Below are positions 1-11,169 of a stretch of DNA of 64,000 bases, in pieces. This DNA comes from Hypericum androsaemum (taxonomy: Eukaryota; Streptophyta; Magnoliopsida; Malpighiales; Hypericaceae): contig OZ023190.1 in the NCBI GenBank assembly GCA_963995505.1, forward strand, positions 124,001 through 188,000, read 5' to 3'. Both the position numbers and the translations under genes were made by a program. The notes beneath the pieces were generated by a model, which did no database searches, was not told where the DNA came from, and worked only from the letters and a program-made list of their open reading frames with translations. Numbering within the stretch: the stretch's first letter is position 1; every line of letters begins with the position of its first letter.

Positions 1-875
1 GGAACCAATGCATGGGCCCATTCAATAGAAGCGACGGATCACCGTTTGTCTTTGAAGTTATTTCGATGGGCTTCAGCAAAGCTACAATCCAGAAGTTTTT
101 GGTGTTTAAAGATGATGAGCCCAGATCTGAGTGCTGAAGGGTTATTATTAATTATTATGTCCTTCCTCGAGGCCCATTTTCTTTGTGTCAACAAATTACT
201 AGTGATCAAAAGAAAATAATCAAGGCTAGTGACGAGGCCCACCTACTACAAATATTGAGAAATTGAACACAGCATGGATCCTGAACAGGCCCAATTGCGG
301 AAGCCCGGAAAGTTTACTGATATACATGCATATGTGCGCCAACCTTTTTTTTAAGAATTAACATACATCCTTTCATTAATTTTGACTTAATTCGGAAAAT
401 CGCATAATAATAATATATAGTTCTGGTAGTGGATGTAGTGTCCAATTGGGCATACATTATTTTATCTGAGATCTCCTAGCCATTCAATTGACAACCTCAT
501 TTGCTGATGGTGGAATAAAATTAAGCATGCACATACTTAAATATCGCAATCCTAACTAGCAAGGCTCTACTTTCCACTCTCCAATATATCGATTGTGTCA
601 CGCCGGTGATAAAGTCTACCACGACTTCACAATCTGATTCGATCTCAGAATGTATGTTCTGAGCCTGCTTGCTCAGATGAGAACATTGGAAGAACTTTAG
701 AGCTGTGAGTGAGCCACTCTCGAATCTTTAGGGCATTCTAATATGTATAATGTGGCTCTTTATTCACGTGTACGGTACATGCTTTGGAGGGAGCCAGGTC
801 AGGGAGGAGGTGCTATATTATTCTATTCCTTGATCATCATTCACCCACCCATCACCGGCACTGCAAGCCTTACGC
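1..875. other. Intergenic DNA, no gene seen
   Basis: AT-rich sequence with only short chance reading frames on both strands. I see no splice-consistent exon chain, known protein motif or long repeat. Nothing can be assigned here. Confidence 0.5.
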
Positions 876-894
876 CTTGCGTTTGTTATGTTTT

Positions 895-1038
895 TTTGTT
901 TTAACCTCGAACCGGGTAGGATCTTTGCAAGGTGGCAAAGTTCTCCCAACAAATATTTAACACTGATGTGTATCCAATGAATCGAACCTGAGACCTAGTT
1001 AAGCTAGAACAACTAATCTAAATGCCGGTTGGTACCTC
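895..1038 (-). mobile_element. SINE-like retroposon with target duplication
   Basis: A 144-bp insert lies between two copies of GCGTTTGTTATGTTTT (879-894 and 1039-1054). The match extends three bases further left with one mismatch. On the minus strand the insert contains GGTTCGATTC (979-988), which matches the pol III B box of tRNA-derived SINEs. Its minus-strand 3' end, next to the left duplication, is A-rich (T-rich on plus). Small size, long duplication, B box and a homopolymer-like tail together fit a SINE. A clean A box was not found, so the tRNA head may be decayed. The family is not identified. Confidence 0.7.
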
Positions 1039-1054
1039 GCGTTTGTTATGTTTT

Positions 1055-2272
1055 AGTAAGTACTATCTGAATATCTATTAATCGATTGCGGTAATTAACT
1101 ATGCGCTAATTAACATTTATGATAAGCGTTGAATCCCTTTGTACTTGTCGACCTAACAAATCGAGGAGTAGAAAACCGAAATGGGTTGTTAGAAGGTATC
1201 CCAGATTCCCGGAGCGATGCGTCGGCCAAATGGGTCATGGGGCGGTGGAGGCTCACGTGTCCGCCAGCGTTTCATAATATTCCTGTATTAAATTATGTAT
1301 TCCACATGGAAAGAAGACCCGTAACTTCGATTGACATATTCCTAAATAAAAAGGTTGGCTGATTAATTGTGGATACATATTATGAGCTTCTACGGAAATT
1401 AATAAAGCTTAACTAAGAGCGAAATTGTCAGTCAGGAGAGCGAGTGAAATCCACTCTTTCCCCATGGATCGGCCACCCCAGTTAAATATGTATGTGGGTA
1501 ATATTATCACATTGGACTTAAATCCAATTTATATTATTCAAATTTTGTGATCTGAAAAAACCGAGAAAGCAACAAGTAGACGGATTTCGAAATTACTATT
1601 GAATCCAGTTGCCAAACGGTATTTAGTCTAACAATACAAAGAATAAACTAATTTAAGAAAGTTTAAGATTTAAACTTCTATATTGTGTAAAAATTTATTT
1701 TTCAAAAAAGAATTCCGTTGGTAATCCAATTGAGTGACTAGATAAATGGTTAATGCGGTATTTATTAATGCCAAATCGATAGCTAGCTATAAGTTACTGT
1801 TTCGGTTCGTTCTTTAATTTTTTTTTATCATCCAATAATCAACTAGTTTCGAGAAAACGCGGTTAGGCCGGTGCTTAGAATGACAGATAAAGGAGGTGGG
1901 TGAGAGAGTAATCAGGAATCTTCCCTTTTTGGATAAAAGTGGATCATATCCGATTCACCTTAACTATAAGTTTTTTTTAAAGGTAATGATGGATTAAATA
2001 CTAAACCTTAACTGGAAGTTGGGCTTCCTTAATTGGATGGAATAAGAGAAATATCAAACAACCATTTCCCAAATAGGGGAATGAAATTGAAACAGTTAGT
2101 AAGTAAATAAAAAACTTTACTTTTTTTAGAAGGTAAAAAACACTTTAGTTACTAATACATGGTGGTCGTGAGGAAAATGGCATCGGATTTAATCCTGCCC
2201 GTTGTCTCTAAAGATCCGGACGATGATGACTGGATATGAGCTGTTCATGTTGGTCCGGATTCGCGCGCCCTA
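1055..2272. other. Intergenic DNA, no gene seen
   Basis: AT-rich DNA. The longest plus-strand frame (1129-1362, 77 codons) has no recognisable domain and no exon neighbours. No other structure was recognised. Confidence 0.45.
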
Positions 2273-2281
2273 AAGATTAAA

Positions 2282-3707
2282 AAACAAATTATTCTCAAGT
2301 CCCTAATTTTTGGTCACCCTTCTTTTAGGGTCCCTGACTTTTGAAAAATCATTATCCCGTCCCTAAATTTTGATGATAATAGACTCTCGGGTCCCTGGAA
2401 CCGGAATATTCTTTTTTCTCCGGTGAACCCCCACTTGAAATGACCAAAATGCCTTCCTACAAAAAAAAATTTCTTTCCCTTTCTTCTTCCTCCCACTTCA
2501 TCTTCTTCCTCCCACCTTCAACCAAAATCAAAACTAAAAAATAAATCTAAACATTTTTAATGAGAATCAAAACCAATTAGAAAGACCTTTACGAGTCCCA
2601 AAATGTCTGTACTCAAAAGTTCTCTGTCATAGATCGAAGAACTTTACAAGTCCCAAAATGTCAGTTTCTGACTTTGGCTCAAACCCAGAAAATGGTTTCG
2701 TCCTACTCACCTATACACAAATGGACAGGAGACAAACAAAGGAAAATACCAACAAAAAAATGAAATTCTTTACATACACCATTGCAACAACAGAGAAACA
2801 ACAAAAGGGAAGGAAATAGAATAAGGGAGATAGATAACAATGTACCTTTCCACAAAAAAAAAGATAACAATATACCTGGAAAGAGTGAACTGGGAGTTGC
2901 CATCCATGACGCCGAGCCATAGTGCTCTAAAAATTATAAATTAAAAACCAGGGCTTCACCCAAAGAGGAGAGAGAGAGAGAGAGAGAAAGGAGAGGAAGC
3001 GGGAAGGAGGGTTTGACTCTCTGGGACGAGAAAAAAGAGTGGAAAAAGAAGAAGAGCAAGGGGGTCGACTTTTCATCTTCTTGTTCACCTTCACAATCAC
3101 TGCAACACCACTCTTTCTTGCCTATCTCATCCTCTTCATCCTCGTTAAAGGATTTGATGTGTCCCTTAACGAGAGCAATTTGCTTCGGGAACTCAAGCTC
3201 TTGAACCGCGGTGGGAGTAAAAGAGGAAGAAGACCGCGGTGGTTAGGAAGAACAAGAGAGTGGGTTTGATGAACACCTAGGCGACGTCGTTGGGTATAAC
3301 CTTCGGAAAAAATCTTAATTATAATTAGATTTAGATTTTTAATTCAAATTGGACTTTTAAAAATTAGGATTATTAAAATTTTGATTCTCTCTAATTAGTT
3401 TTGATTCTTTCTAATTGGTTTTGATACTCATCAAAAATGTTTAGATTTATTTTTTAGTTTTGATTTTGGTTGAAGGTGAGAGGAAGAAGATGAAGTGGTA
3501 GGAAGAAGAAAGGGAAGACATTTTTTGTGTGGGAGGGCATTTTGGTGATTTCAAGTGGGGGTTCACCGGAGAAAAAGAAATATTCCGGCTCCAGGGACCC
3601 GAGAGTCTATTATCATCAAAAATTAGGGACGGGACAATCATTTTTCAAAAGCCAGAGACCCTAGGGGAAGGATGACCAAAGGTTAGGGACTCGAGAGTAA
3701 TTTATCC
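2282..3707. mobile_element. Pack-MULE with about 300-bp terminal inverted repeats
   Basis: A 1426-bp non-autonomous element. The left arm (2282 to about 2585) reappears inverted at about 3400-3707. Both carry the signature 'AAATTAYTCTCRAGTCCCTAA', the 'gggtccctg' block, the 'agactctcgggtccctgg' block and an (A/T)AAATCTAAACATTTTT stretch. The flanks are a 9-bp duplication with one mismatch, AAGATTAAA (2273-2281) and AAAATTAAA (3708-3716). Long inverted repeats plus 9-bp duplication identify a Mutator-like element. There is no transposase inside. The interior holds host-gene-like sequence, including a DHHC gene start and a plus-strand hydrophobic frame (3039-3269) that I cannot name. Confidence 0.85.
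2876..2920 (-). pseudogene. Captured first exon of a DHHC S-acyltransferase-like gene
   Basis: Read on the minus strand from ATG at 2920, the sequence gives MARRHGWQLPVHSFQ and then a splice-donor-like CAG|GTATAT at 2876/2875. This closely matches the conserved start (xRxHGWQLPAHTFQ) of plant DHHC protein S-acyltransferases of the PAT19-22 type, as I know that family. A TC-rich leader lies upstream on the same strand (2940-3000), as in a 5' UTR. Downstream only intron-like sequence follows before the MULE repeat, with no DHHC cysteine-rich domain. It is therefore a fragment and cannot encode an enzyme. The assignment rests on 15 residues and should be confirmed by a database search. Confidence 0.6.
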
Positions 3708-4093
3708 AAAATTAAATCGTGGATCTTGAACGCATGTCTACCGAGGGGCAATTTTGCTATTTGCCCCGCCCTTTCATTTATTACGGCGCCATTTTCTTGC
3801 CCTTTTTGCTTTTTTTAGAAGAGGAAAAGAAAAAGTTCTCTTAATAATTTTCCCTTTTTCTTCCCGTCTATTAATTACATTTATTACATGTGTTATGTAT
3901 GTGTAAGTGATAATAATATGTTTGGTTATAACTACATTGTCATGATCCTAACCACAATTAATATTTCGAATATGTCTAAGAGATATGAAATAAACCTTAT
4001 ATGACATTAAAAATTGATGAATTGTAATATTTTAAGTCGTATTTTTTAGAAATGATTCCAATTTTTTGCCTTTTATATGCATAGTAGGCAAAA

Positions 4094-5633
4094 GGGCAAA
4101 TTACCCTCACATCCCTGAAGTTTGGTCACCCTCCCCCTAGGGTCCCTGATTTTTGGAAAAAGATTGTCCCGTCCCTAAATTTTGACGATAATAGACTCTC
4201 GGGTCCCTGGCTGACGTCATCGACTCTTTTTTTCATTTTTGGTCATGGAAATGACCAAAATACCCTTAAACAAAAAATAAATTTTTTTACCTTCTTCAAC
4301 CTTTTACCTCCCGCTCCCCCCTCCTTCCCCTCTCCCCCTCCCGCTCCCTCCCTCTCCCCCTCCCGCTCCCGCTCCCCCCCCTCCTCCCCCTCTCCCCCTC
4401 CCGCTCCCTCCCGCTCCCGCTCCCCCTCTCCCCCTCCCGCTCCCCCCCTCCAGAGGCCCCAGCTGGAGCGACTCGTCACCCACAAGCTCAACCTCACCGT
4501 CAGCGTTCTCAAGGTTCTGTAAGATTAAGAAAGACAAATACATATTTGGTCCCTCGTTCAAAAGGACCGATGTAGCCACCAAACCAATTACCCAAATACA
4601 GGTTTTTTATTTCGGCGTTCCCAAGGTTCTACGGCAGTGGAGTGTGGTATTTATCTTCCTCTCAACCAATTACCCAAATAAAGGTTAGAATCCCCTAGGT
4701 GTTCTTGCTCGTAATTAATTAATGGGGGAGTTTTTTGCTGGAATTAATTGACAAAGCTTCGACGACGACGGTGATAGTGACAGTTGGGATTTCAATCGAC
4801 GACGGTGACCTCCGATTGGGATTTCAATCGAAAGGCGGGAGCTGCGGAGGGGAGTCGCCCGACGTGGAGGAGGGAGCGGGCCAGCCGTGGGGAGGGCCTT
4901 GACGGCGTTTATGGCTGTCACGGTCTGGTTGGCAGAGCTGGAGGAGACGACATCGACGCTTGGTTGAAGGATGTTGAAGGACGACGTTCGGCTGGATTCT
5001 GACCAAATAGAAATATCTTGTTTAGAAAGATCTTGGGTAGCTGGAGCTCCTAGTTGAGCTCTGGAGTTCTACGGCGGTGGAGTGTGGTATTTGTCCTCCT
5101 TCATTAATTACCCAAATACACGTTAGAATCCGCCCAATGGAGCCACCAAACGACCGAAATGGGTACATAACCACCGAGTCTTTCCGTTTTGGTATTAATT
5201 ACGGGTATTAACCACTGTTGCCTGCGATGGTGGATGGGGTTCGATTGGCGTTGCATTCCCGATTGGGTTCGATTTGGATGGTGGCCTAGAGAAGACAAAG
5301 ATTCGCGATGGTGAATGGGAGAGGGGGAGGAGGGGGGGAGCGAGAGCGGGAGCGGGAGAGGGAGAGGGAGGGAGAGGGAGGGGGAGAGGAGAAGGAGGGG
5401 GGGGGAGCGGGAGCGGGAGGTAAAAGGTTGAAGAAGGTTAAAAAATTTATTTTTTGTTTAAGAGTATTTTGGTCATTTTCATGACCAAAAATGAAAAAAA
5501 GAGTCGATGACGTCAGCCAGGGACCCGAGAGTCTATTATCGTCAAAACTTAGGGACGGGACAATCTTTTTCCAAAAGTCAGGGACCCTAGAGAAAGGGTG
5601 ACCAAACTTCAGGGATGTGAGGATAATTTGCCC
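4094..5633. mobile_element. MULE with perfect 10-bp target duplication
   Basis: A 1540-bp element whose ends are GGGCAAATTA...TAATTTGCCC. It is flanked by perfect 10-bp duplications GTAGGCAAAA (4084-4093 and 5634-5643). The inverted arms run about 4094-4470 and 5310-5633. They include a block with TGACGTCA and a long pyrimidine-rich stretch of CCGCTCCC/CTCCCC repeats (4310-4450), mirrored as purine-rich DNA at 5330-5420. Its terminal motif is related to those of the elements at 2282 and 12592, so the three are probably relatives. No transposase is present. Short open frames in the interior (4460-4510) may be captured coding DNA, but I do not recognise them. Confidence 0.87.
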
Positions 5634-5643
5634 GTAGGCAAAA

Positions 5644-6060
5644 TGATTGCATTATTTAGACAACGTTTTAATTCATATCACTCATTCACTCAGAAATAAA
5701 CTTAGAATCTCAACATTAGTTCGACATTAATTAGGTTGCCAAAATGATCACCTGGAATTTTGTTAATTCAAATTAGGTCAAGTTTGGAAGCAAGATATAT
5801 TTGTATTTAACGTGAGATCCACTGTAGAATTGTATATCAGCTGTGCTATAATCGATAATCTTTTCTTCGCACGGCTTTTTGTTAGTAAACTTTAGCCAGC
5901 CAAGATTTTAATGAATATTCTACAATAAATTATGAATATTATATAGATTAATAAAATTTTACTTACCAAAAAAAATAGATCGAGATTGAAGACAAAAGTA
6001 ACAGAATCATTAAAAGGGGGGATTACGCGTTGAGTATCTCCGCGGGTAGGCCACGATCAG
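5644..6060. other. Intergenic DNA upstream of RCI2-like gene
   Basis: AT-rich DNA with no gene-like frame. It leads into the promoter described next. Confidence 0.4.
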
Positions 6061-6212
6061 TACGTGTAGTAAGGAAACAGGGGGAACGGGGCGACACGTG
6101 TTTCCGCGTGGGACCCAACATGACAAGTACATTAAAACAGAGAAAATAATATACAAATAAAATTAATTATCATAGATATCATCGGGTTGTGTTTCCCTTG
6201 CTATCTATATAA
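6061..6212 (+). promoter_or_regulatory. Promoter of RCI2-like gene: ACGT elements and TATA box
   Basis: A G-box/ABRE-type CACGTG lies at 6095-6100 inside GACACGTGTT. A second ACGT core is in TACGTGTA (6061-6068). A TATATAA box is at 6206-6212, about 140 bp before the start codon. CACGTG and ACGTGT cores are known binding sites for bZIP (ABF) factors in ABA-, cold- and drought-responsive promoters. RCI2 genes are known to respond to these stresses. Regulation of this copy is inferred. Confidence 0.65.
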
Positions 6213-6257
6213 GCCCAACCATAACCCACTACACCATCACTCGCATCGCCTTCCCAA

Positions 6258-6320
6258 GAGAGAGAAGAGAGAAGAGAGAAGAGAGAAGAGAGGAGAGAGG
6301 AGAGAGAAGGGAGAGAGAGA
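6258..6320 (+). repeat. GA-rich microsatellite in 5' UTR
   Basis: Repeats of AGAGAGA and GAGAGAA fill most of the leader of the RCI2-like gene. Such purine-rich leaders are common in plants. Length polymorphism is likely. Confidence 0.7.
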
Positions 6321-6345
6321 GTTAATTAGTGAGTCTTAAGAGAAA

Positions 6346-6659
6346 ATGTCAGAGGGCACAGCGACTTGCATAGATATCCTGCTGGCAATCATACTGCCGC
6401 CCCTCGGTGTCTTCCTCAAGTTTGGCTGCCATGTATGTATAATTTTCTCCTTTTTAAAAAAAAATATTTTCTTTGGGGTCTGGATTCTCAATAATTTTTA
6501 ATCTTCTCTTCTCTTATGTTGTTTGGTGTGTGGTTGTTGTTGTTGTTGTTGTTGAATGGGATAAAATTGAAATAGGTGGAGTTCTGGATCTGTTTGCTTC
6601 TGACCCTATTCGGGTGGCTCCCTGGGATTATCTACGCTGTTTATGCCATCACCAAGTGA
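6346..6659 (+). CDS. RCI2/PMP3 family small hydrophobic membrane protein
   Basis: Two exons, 6346-6432 and 6576-6659, encode 56 residues, close to the 52-58 usual for the family. The intron is GT-AG and starts right after the codon for His29. The protein starts MSEGTATCIDILLAIILPPL, has a first membrane span at about residues 9-27 and a second at about 31-52. The second starts VEFWICLLLTLFGWLPG, and the tail reads IIYAVYAITK. These are the hallmarks of plant RCI2/LTI6/PMP3 proteolipids, which sit in the plasma membrane and help keep ion balance and membrane potential under cold and salt. The 5' UTR is GA-rich (6258-6320). A CAG at 7636-7638 may be the acceptor of a 3' UTR intron, but that is weak. 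Confidence 0.95.
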
Positions 6660-9468
6660 AACCTACATATCCCCCTCCTCCACGTTTCATCATGTGATGT
6701 GAGCTCTCTCTCTCTCTCTCTTCTTTTCTTGTTTTGATTTAATTTTGACATAAACTATATGATAAAGGAGTGGCAGAACCATAGATCCTCCTATTAATTA
6801 ACAGTCCAAATTAGCCTTCTCACTACCCAGCCAGAGTCTGGTTTTCATAATTAATGCTCTACTAGTCTCTTCTACCAAATCTAGATGCATTTTCAGTTCT
6901 TGGAATATTTCAATACGTTTCAATGCTTTACTTTTAACCTTGTTTAAAAAAAAATTCTCTTCAACCACACATAAATGGCTTTTCAGTCTATGGAATATAT
7001 AAATTTCTTCAATTCCAACTCTTACTTACTATTCAGTCAAAACGGTGAAATCCAGGGAAAGGATTTCCAACTTTTTCGATTCAAAAAGTAAACAATCTAT
7101 GGGTTGGTAATAGGAAAAACGTGTCACACCGTCATTGTTAAGTTGGTTTCTTGTACAATTTTTTTATGAGTAAATTTATTAATATTTACAATCCAATTAG
7201 TGCAGAATTTTATTTTCCGATGTTATGAATATGATGACCGTCTTCATTAAAATTCAGTAAGAAAAGTCATGGTTGGGAATAGAAAAAGATGATAGATATA
7301 GATTGGTACCTACCTATATCTAGAGGCTAGGGGGCCAAGTTGATTTGACGTGGGGCAAAGGTATTATTCACTTGCATTTCCTGCAAGTGATAATACACTG
7401 CAAATGGAATTATCAACACACATTAAGAAATGGTGTTTTGTTTTTCCTCTAGAAAATTATGGGCGTTCTAGATGATGATACGTGTCGTATTATTATTGTT
7501 ATTTAGGACACATTATTATTGTTAGACAGCCGAGAACGAACGAAGGATATTATATGGTCAGGGACCACCGACCACGTTATGATATGATGGGATGTTGAAT
7601 AAAGTTGATAATGTATGTATGTTGGTTTTGATGCAGGTGTAGAGGAGACCGAAGTTAAGTAGATGGTAATGAAGCGTGGAGTATGTTGGGAGATGAGATA
7701 AGATGAGATGAGATGGATTTTGGGTGGTGATGATGTTTGATCTCTCTTCATTTTCATATGGACATGTATTCCTATTATTATTAACTTGAATTGGGATGTG
7801 TGAATTAATTAAAAGTCTTATGTGATTGTTCGGTCTTTAATTTATCGCCAGAGTTCCCTATTTCTTTTTTAGTGCGTATCAGTTCATGTGTGTGTAACCC
7901 ATTGGTCGGTAATTCCTTTTAAAAAGAACACGGAACATTTGGTTGCCAGCCATTTGTTTGAAGATGGGTGTGACCAGTAAGTAATATGACTTAAGATAAG
8001 GCCCAACAAGAAACCGAAACTACCGAATCCCCCCAGTGGTATTAGTTTTATGATTCTGCAAATTGGCCAGTTCATTCAAAATTGGAATTGGGCGAGCGTA
8101 TCAATACAATACAAGGGTTGTTCAACAAATTTGTTACATGCTTGATGGTACTAGTTGTGACGGAGAACTTTTCATCTATTCTTGTCATTTTCCATGTTCA
8201 TGAAGGGTCTTGTTCGGTGGAACTAGGGAGTCGAGAGTTCAATTTTGTATCTTGAATCATTTAGTTGATCCATGGTTGTAGTTGGGCAGAATTTGAAATT
8301 TGAAATTACGGGTGTAATTGGGGGATATGGATTTTTTTTAAAGATAAATTTTTACATCACGCCAAAATTTGAACTTTGAACTTCTTTGAAATTTACGCCG
8401 CCTTATATCGCTATGCTAGATATTCTTTGGCTATGGATGTTAAATTAATCTACCAGCGTCATATTCAGCCGCTCTTTTTACGGAAATTTTACTGCCGAAA
8501 TCCGAGGCTGCAATACTGTTTTGAGGGTATTCAATATCCCCTTTTTTTTTGTTTTTATGTATATACATACTACTATCATTAATAAAACTTCAATTATAAA
8601 AAAAGTGGTTGGAGTTGGCATCCTTTCAATTTTAAGGAGTGTTCTTCTCTAATGGATTTTTATTTTAAAAAAATCATCATCTTTGATAAAATTGGATGAT
8701 GTACTATTAGGGACCTTGATTCATTTGTATGCCAAAAAAAATATGGATTAGATTTGTGTCAAATACATCTGAATAACATATTTTTCAGAATACATGCACA
8801 ATTTTTTTTCCTCTTTTTATTAAATGATATCATGTAATTCATTAATATTTGTATATGAGGAACATAAAGATGCTCAAATAATTGAGAAGATGTTACTCTC
8901 TTATAATTGAGAACATGAAGATGCTCAATCATTAACAATTGAGAATTCTACCTGATATAAAAAAAATAATTTTGTTTGCCCTCGGAATCTCTTAAGTTCT
9001 TGTACTGATTGGAGTTATATGGGTTCAAAATATCTATTTTAGTATTAGACTCGAATAAAAATTAATAAATACTTTGATGTTTAAATAAGGCATACGAAAG
9101 TTTTGATAATATTCATGCGAAATAAAACATAATGGAAAATAAATATACAATATGTATATGATTATAAGATTTTTTTGGTTAATAAATCTTTCTCTATGCC
9201 GAAAACAAAAAGTAATAATTAAGTTATTATTTAGTTTAAAGAGTCAAACTCCTTTTTCTAATACACGATTATCAAGAATCATGGTTAATGTTTTAATAAA
9301 AACTTCCTTTTGAGATATGTTTCCATCAATTACAGATTATATCCCATGAGTAGAATATATACATGTGGACTAATAAAAAGTCTCACTTTTTCACTTGTAA
9401 TTTATGAATTGGTAGAGATATGTTAAGTCATCAAATGATTTAATATGTAAGGACTACCATAAAATTTT
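6660..9468. other. Long intergenic stretch, no gene seen
   Basis: Apart from the presumed 3' UTR of the RCI2-like gene and a CT run at 6707-6721, this 2.8-kb AT-rich region shows only short chance frames. None has a recognisable motif or splice context. Confidence 0.45.
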
Positions 9469-9747
9469 GGAAAAAGTACACTTAAGTATCCTGTAGTTTT
9501 ACTGATTATCACTTGGGTATCCTGTAGTTTTAGAACCGTAAAACATGTCCAACTTATTTCAATTTTTGTCACGGACTGGTCCCAAGTTTCGGTCCGCTTT
9601 TTTTTGGGAGAACGTCATCGTTTTATGGCCGACGTGGACTGCCACGTGACATAGACTAGGATTAGTTTATGCTGACGTGGCAGGATAAATTACCAAATTA
9701 GTACCAAATTTAAAAAATTGAAAAAATACCAAAATCTGCTGGCAGAG

Positions 9748-9810
9748 GGAATCGAACCCAGGTCTTTTAGTTGGAAGCCCGACATCATCACCAACTAGGC
9801 TACAACAATA
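9748..9810 (-). other. tRNA-like module in left arm of outer MULE
   Basis: The minus strand reads TAGCCTAGTTGGT (plus 9791-9803), then about 30 bases later GGGTTCGATTCCC (plus 9748-9760). These match the A-box and B-box patterns of pol III tRNA promoters. I could not fold the whole into a proper cloverleaf, so I do not call a tRNA gene. Related copies lie at 10495-10507 (A box only) in the right arm and at 10856-10911 in the nested element. Confidence 0.6.
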
Positions 9811-10059
9811 GTTATTGATCAAACACACCATAAATATTATATAATGAATTTATACGAATGCTCCTTCCTCCTCCTGACTCATCTTCTCCAGAAACTCATC
9901 TTCTTTATCAATACCTAAACTCCATGAAATTCATCTTCTCCAGCAAGGACCTATGAAATCAAAATGAACACACTCATTTTTCTTCAATTGATGATGTCGA
10001 CAGATGCAACCCTTCGACCGTGTAGCATAGTTGGTGATGATGTCGGAGGCATGGCGTCG

Positions 10060-10370
10060 AGCTTCTGCCACGCTTGCCGAACACCTCGTCGAGCTCCGTG
10101 CTCTCCACGCCCTCCCAGTCTTTGCTTTCGCCATCGTTGTCTCTGTTGTCTTCATCATTCCGGTCGCTGTCTCTGTAGCCTTCATCGTTCCGGTCACTGC
10201 CGTGTGCGGTGGCGGGGGGAGGCTGGGGTTCCAACGGCATCAGGGTAGCTCCTAGAGAGGGCGAAGTTGTCATTTTTGAAGGAAATGACGACGGAGATGA
10301 GCTTCGCGAGAATATAGGAGAAGATGAGGCCGATTAGTACGGATTGGAGAAGCTGTTGCCAATCCCCCAT
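10060..10370 (-). pseudogene. Captured 5' fragment of an ankyrin-type acyl-CoA-binding protein gene (ACBP1/2-like)
   Basis: From ATG at 10370 on the minus strand the frame gives MGDWQQLLQSVLIGLIFSYI, followed by LAKLISVVISFKNDNFALSR. This closely matches the N-terminal membrane anchor of plant ACBP1/ACBP2. After a frame change and a decayed stretch, DWEGVESTELDEVFGK appears (about 10120-10070), matching the acidic linker just before the acyl-CoA-binding domain in those proteins. The acyl-CoA-binding and ankyrin domains are absent. The fragment sits between the arms of the outer MULE, so this is a transduplicated piece and not a working gene. The family match comes from memory of the Arabidopsis proteins. 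Confidence 0.82.
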
Positions 10371-10855
10371 TTTTTCTTTCCCTTATTGATAAAGAAGATG
10401 GGTTTCCGGAGAAGATGAGTCAGGAGGAAGAAGGAGCATTCTTATAAATTCATTATATAATATTTATGGTGCATTTGATCAATAACTGTTGTTGTAGCCT
10501 AGTTGGTGATGATGTCAGGCTTCCAACTAAAAGACCCGAATTTTGGTATTCACTCAATTTTTAAAAGGGAAAAGTACACAAAAGTACCATGTAGTTTTAT
10601 CGATTATCACTTGGGTATCCTGTAGTTTTTAAACCGTAAAACAGGTCCAACTTATTCGCAGATTTTGTCACGGACCGGTCCCGAGCTCCGGTATACTTTT
10701 TTTTCAAAACGGCGTCATTTTATGGCCGACGTAGACTGCCACGTGGCTTAAACTATGATTACTCGATGTTGACGTGGTGGTAGATAAATTACCAAATTAA
10801 TACCAAAATTTTAAAAAAGTGAGAATACCAAAATCAACTTAAAAGCTGGTGCCGG

Positions 10856-10911
10856 GGGAATCGAACACGGGTCTCCTGGTTGGAAGCCTGACATCATCAC
10901 CAACTAGGCTA
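10856..10911 (-). other. tRNA-like module in nested MULE
   Basis: Minus-strand TAGCCTAGTTGGT (plus 10899-10911) and GTGTTCGATTCCC (plus 10856-10868) repeat the A-box/B-box arrangement seen in the outer element. The inter-box sequence is also similar. Confidence 0.55.
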
Positions 10912-11169
10912 CGACACAACTTGTTTATCAAGCGCAACATAAAATTTATATAATAAAATTAGAACAAGTGCTTCCTTCTCTATCTCGACTCATCTTTTCC
11001 AGATTTATCAAAATCAATAACCAAACTCTAATAGGCGAATGCGAGGAGCTTGACATTGTTGTCCTCGTCGTCGGGGGTAGCTCGATCTGGTCGTAGAAGA
11101 GGGCGGTGTCGGGGTGGGGCTGGCGCTGGCCATCCGAGTACTCGAGGGACCCCTGGAGGAGCTCGATCT

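Noticed and set aside
1129..1362. 77-codon plus-strand frame
   Set aside because: No recognisable domain, no promoter or splice neighbours, in AT-rich intergenic DNA.
4243..4582. Gly/Glu/Arg-rich minus-strand frames
   Set aside because: They are translations of the pyrimidine-rich repeat in a MULE arm.
7503..7757. 84-codon minus-strand frame
   Set aside because: Low-complexity and without homology that I recognise. The region is more likely the 3' flank of the RCI2-like gene.
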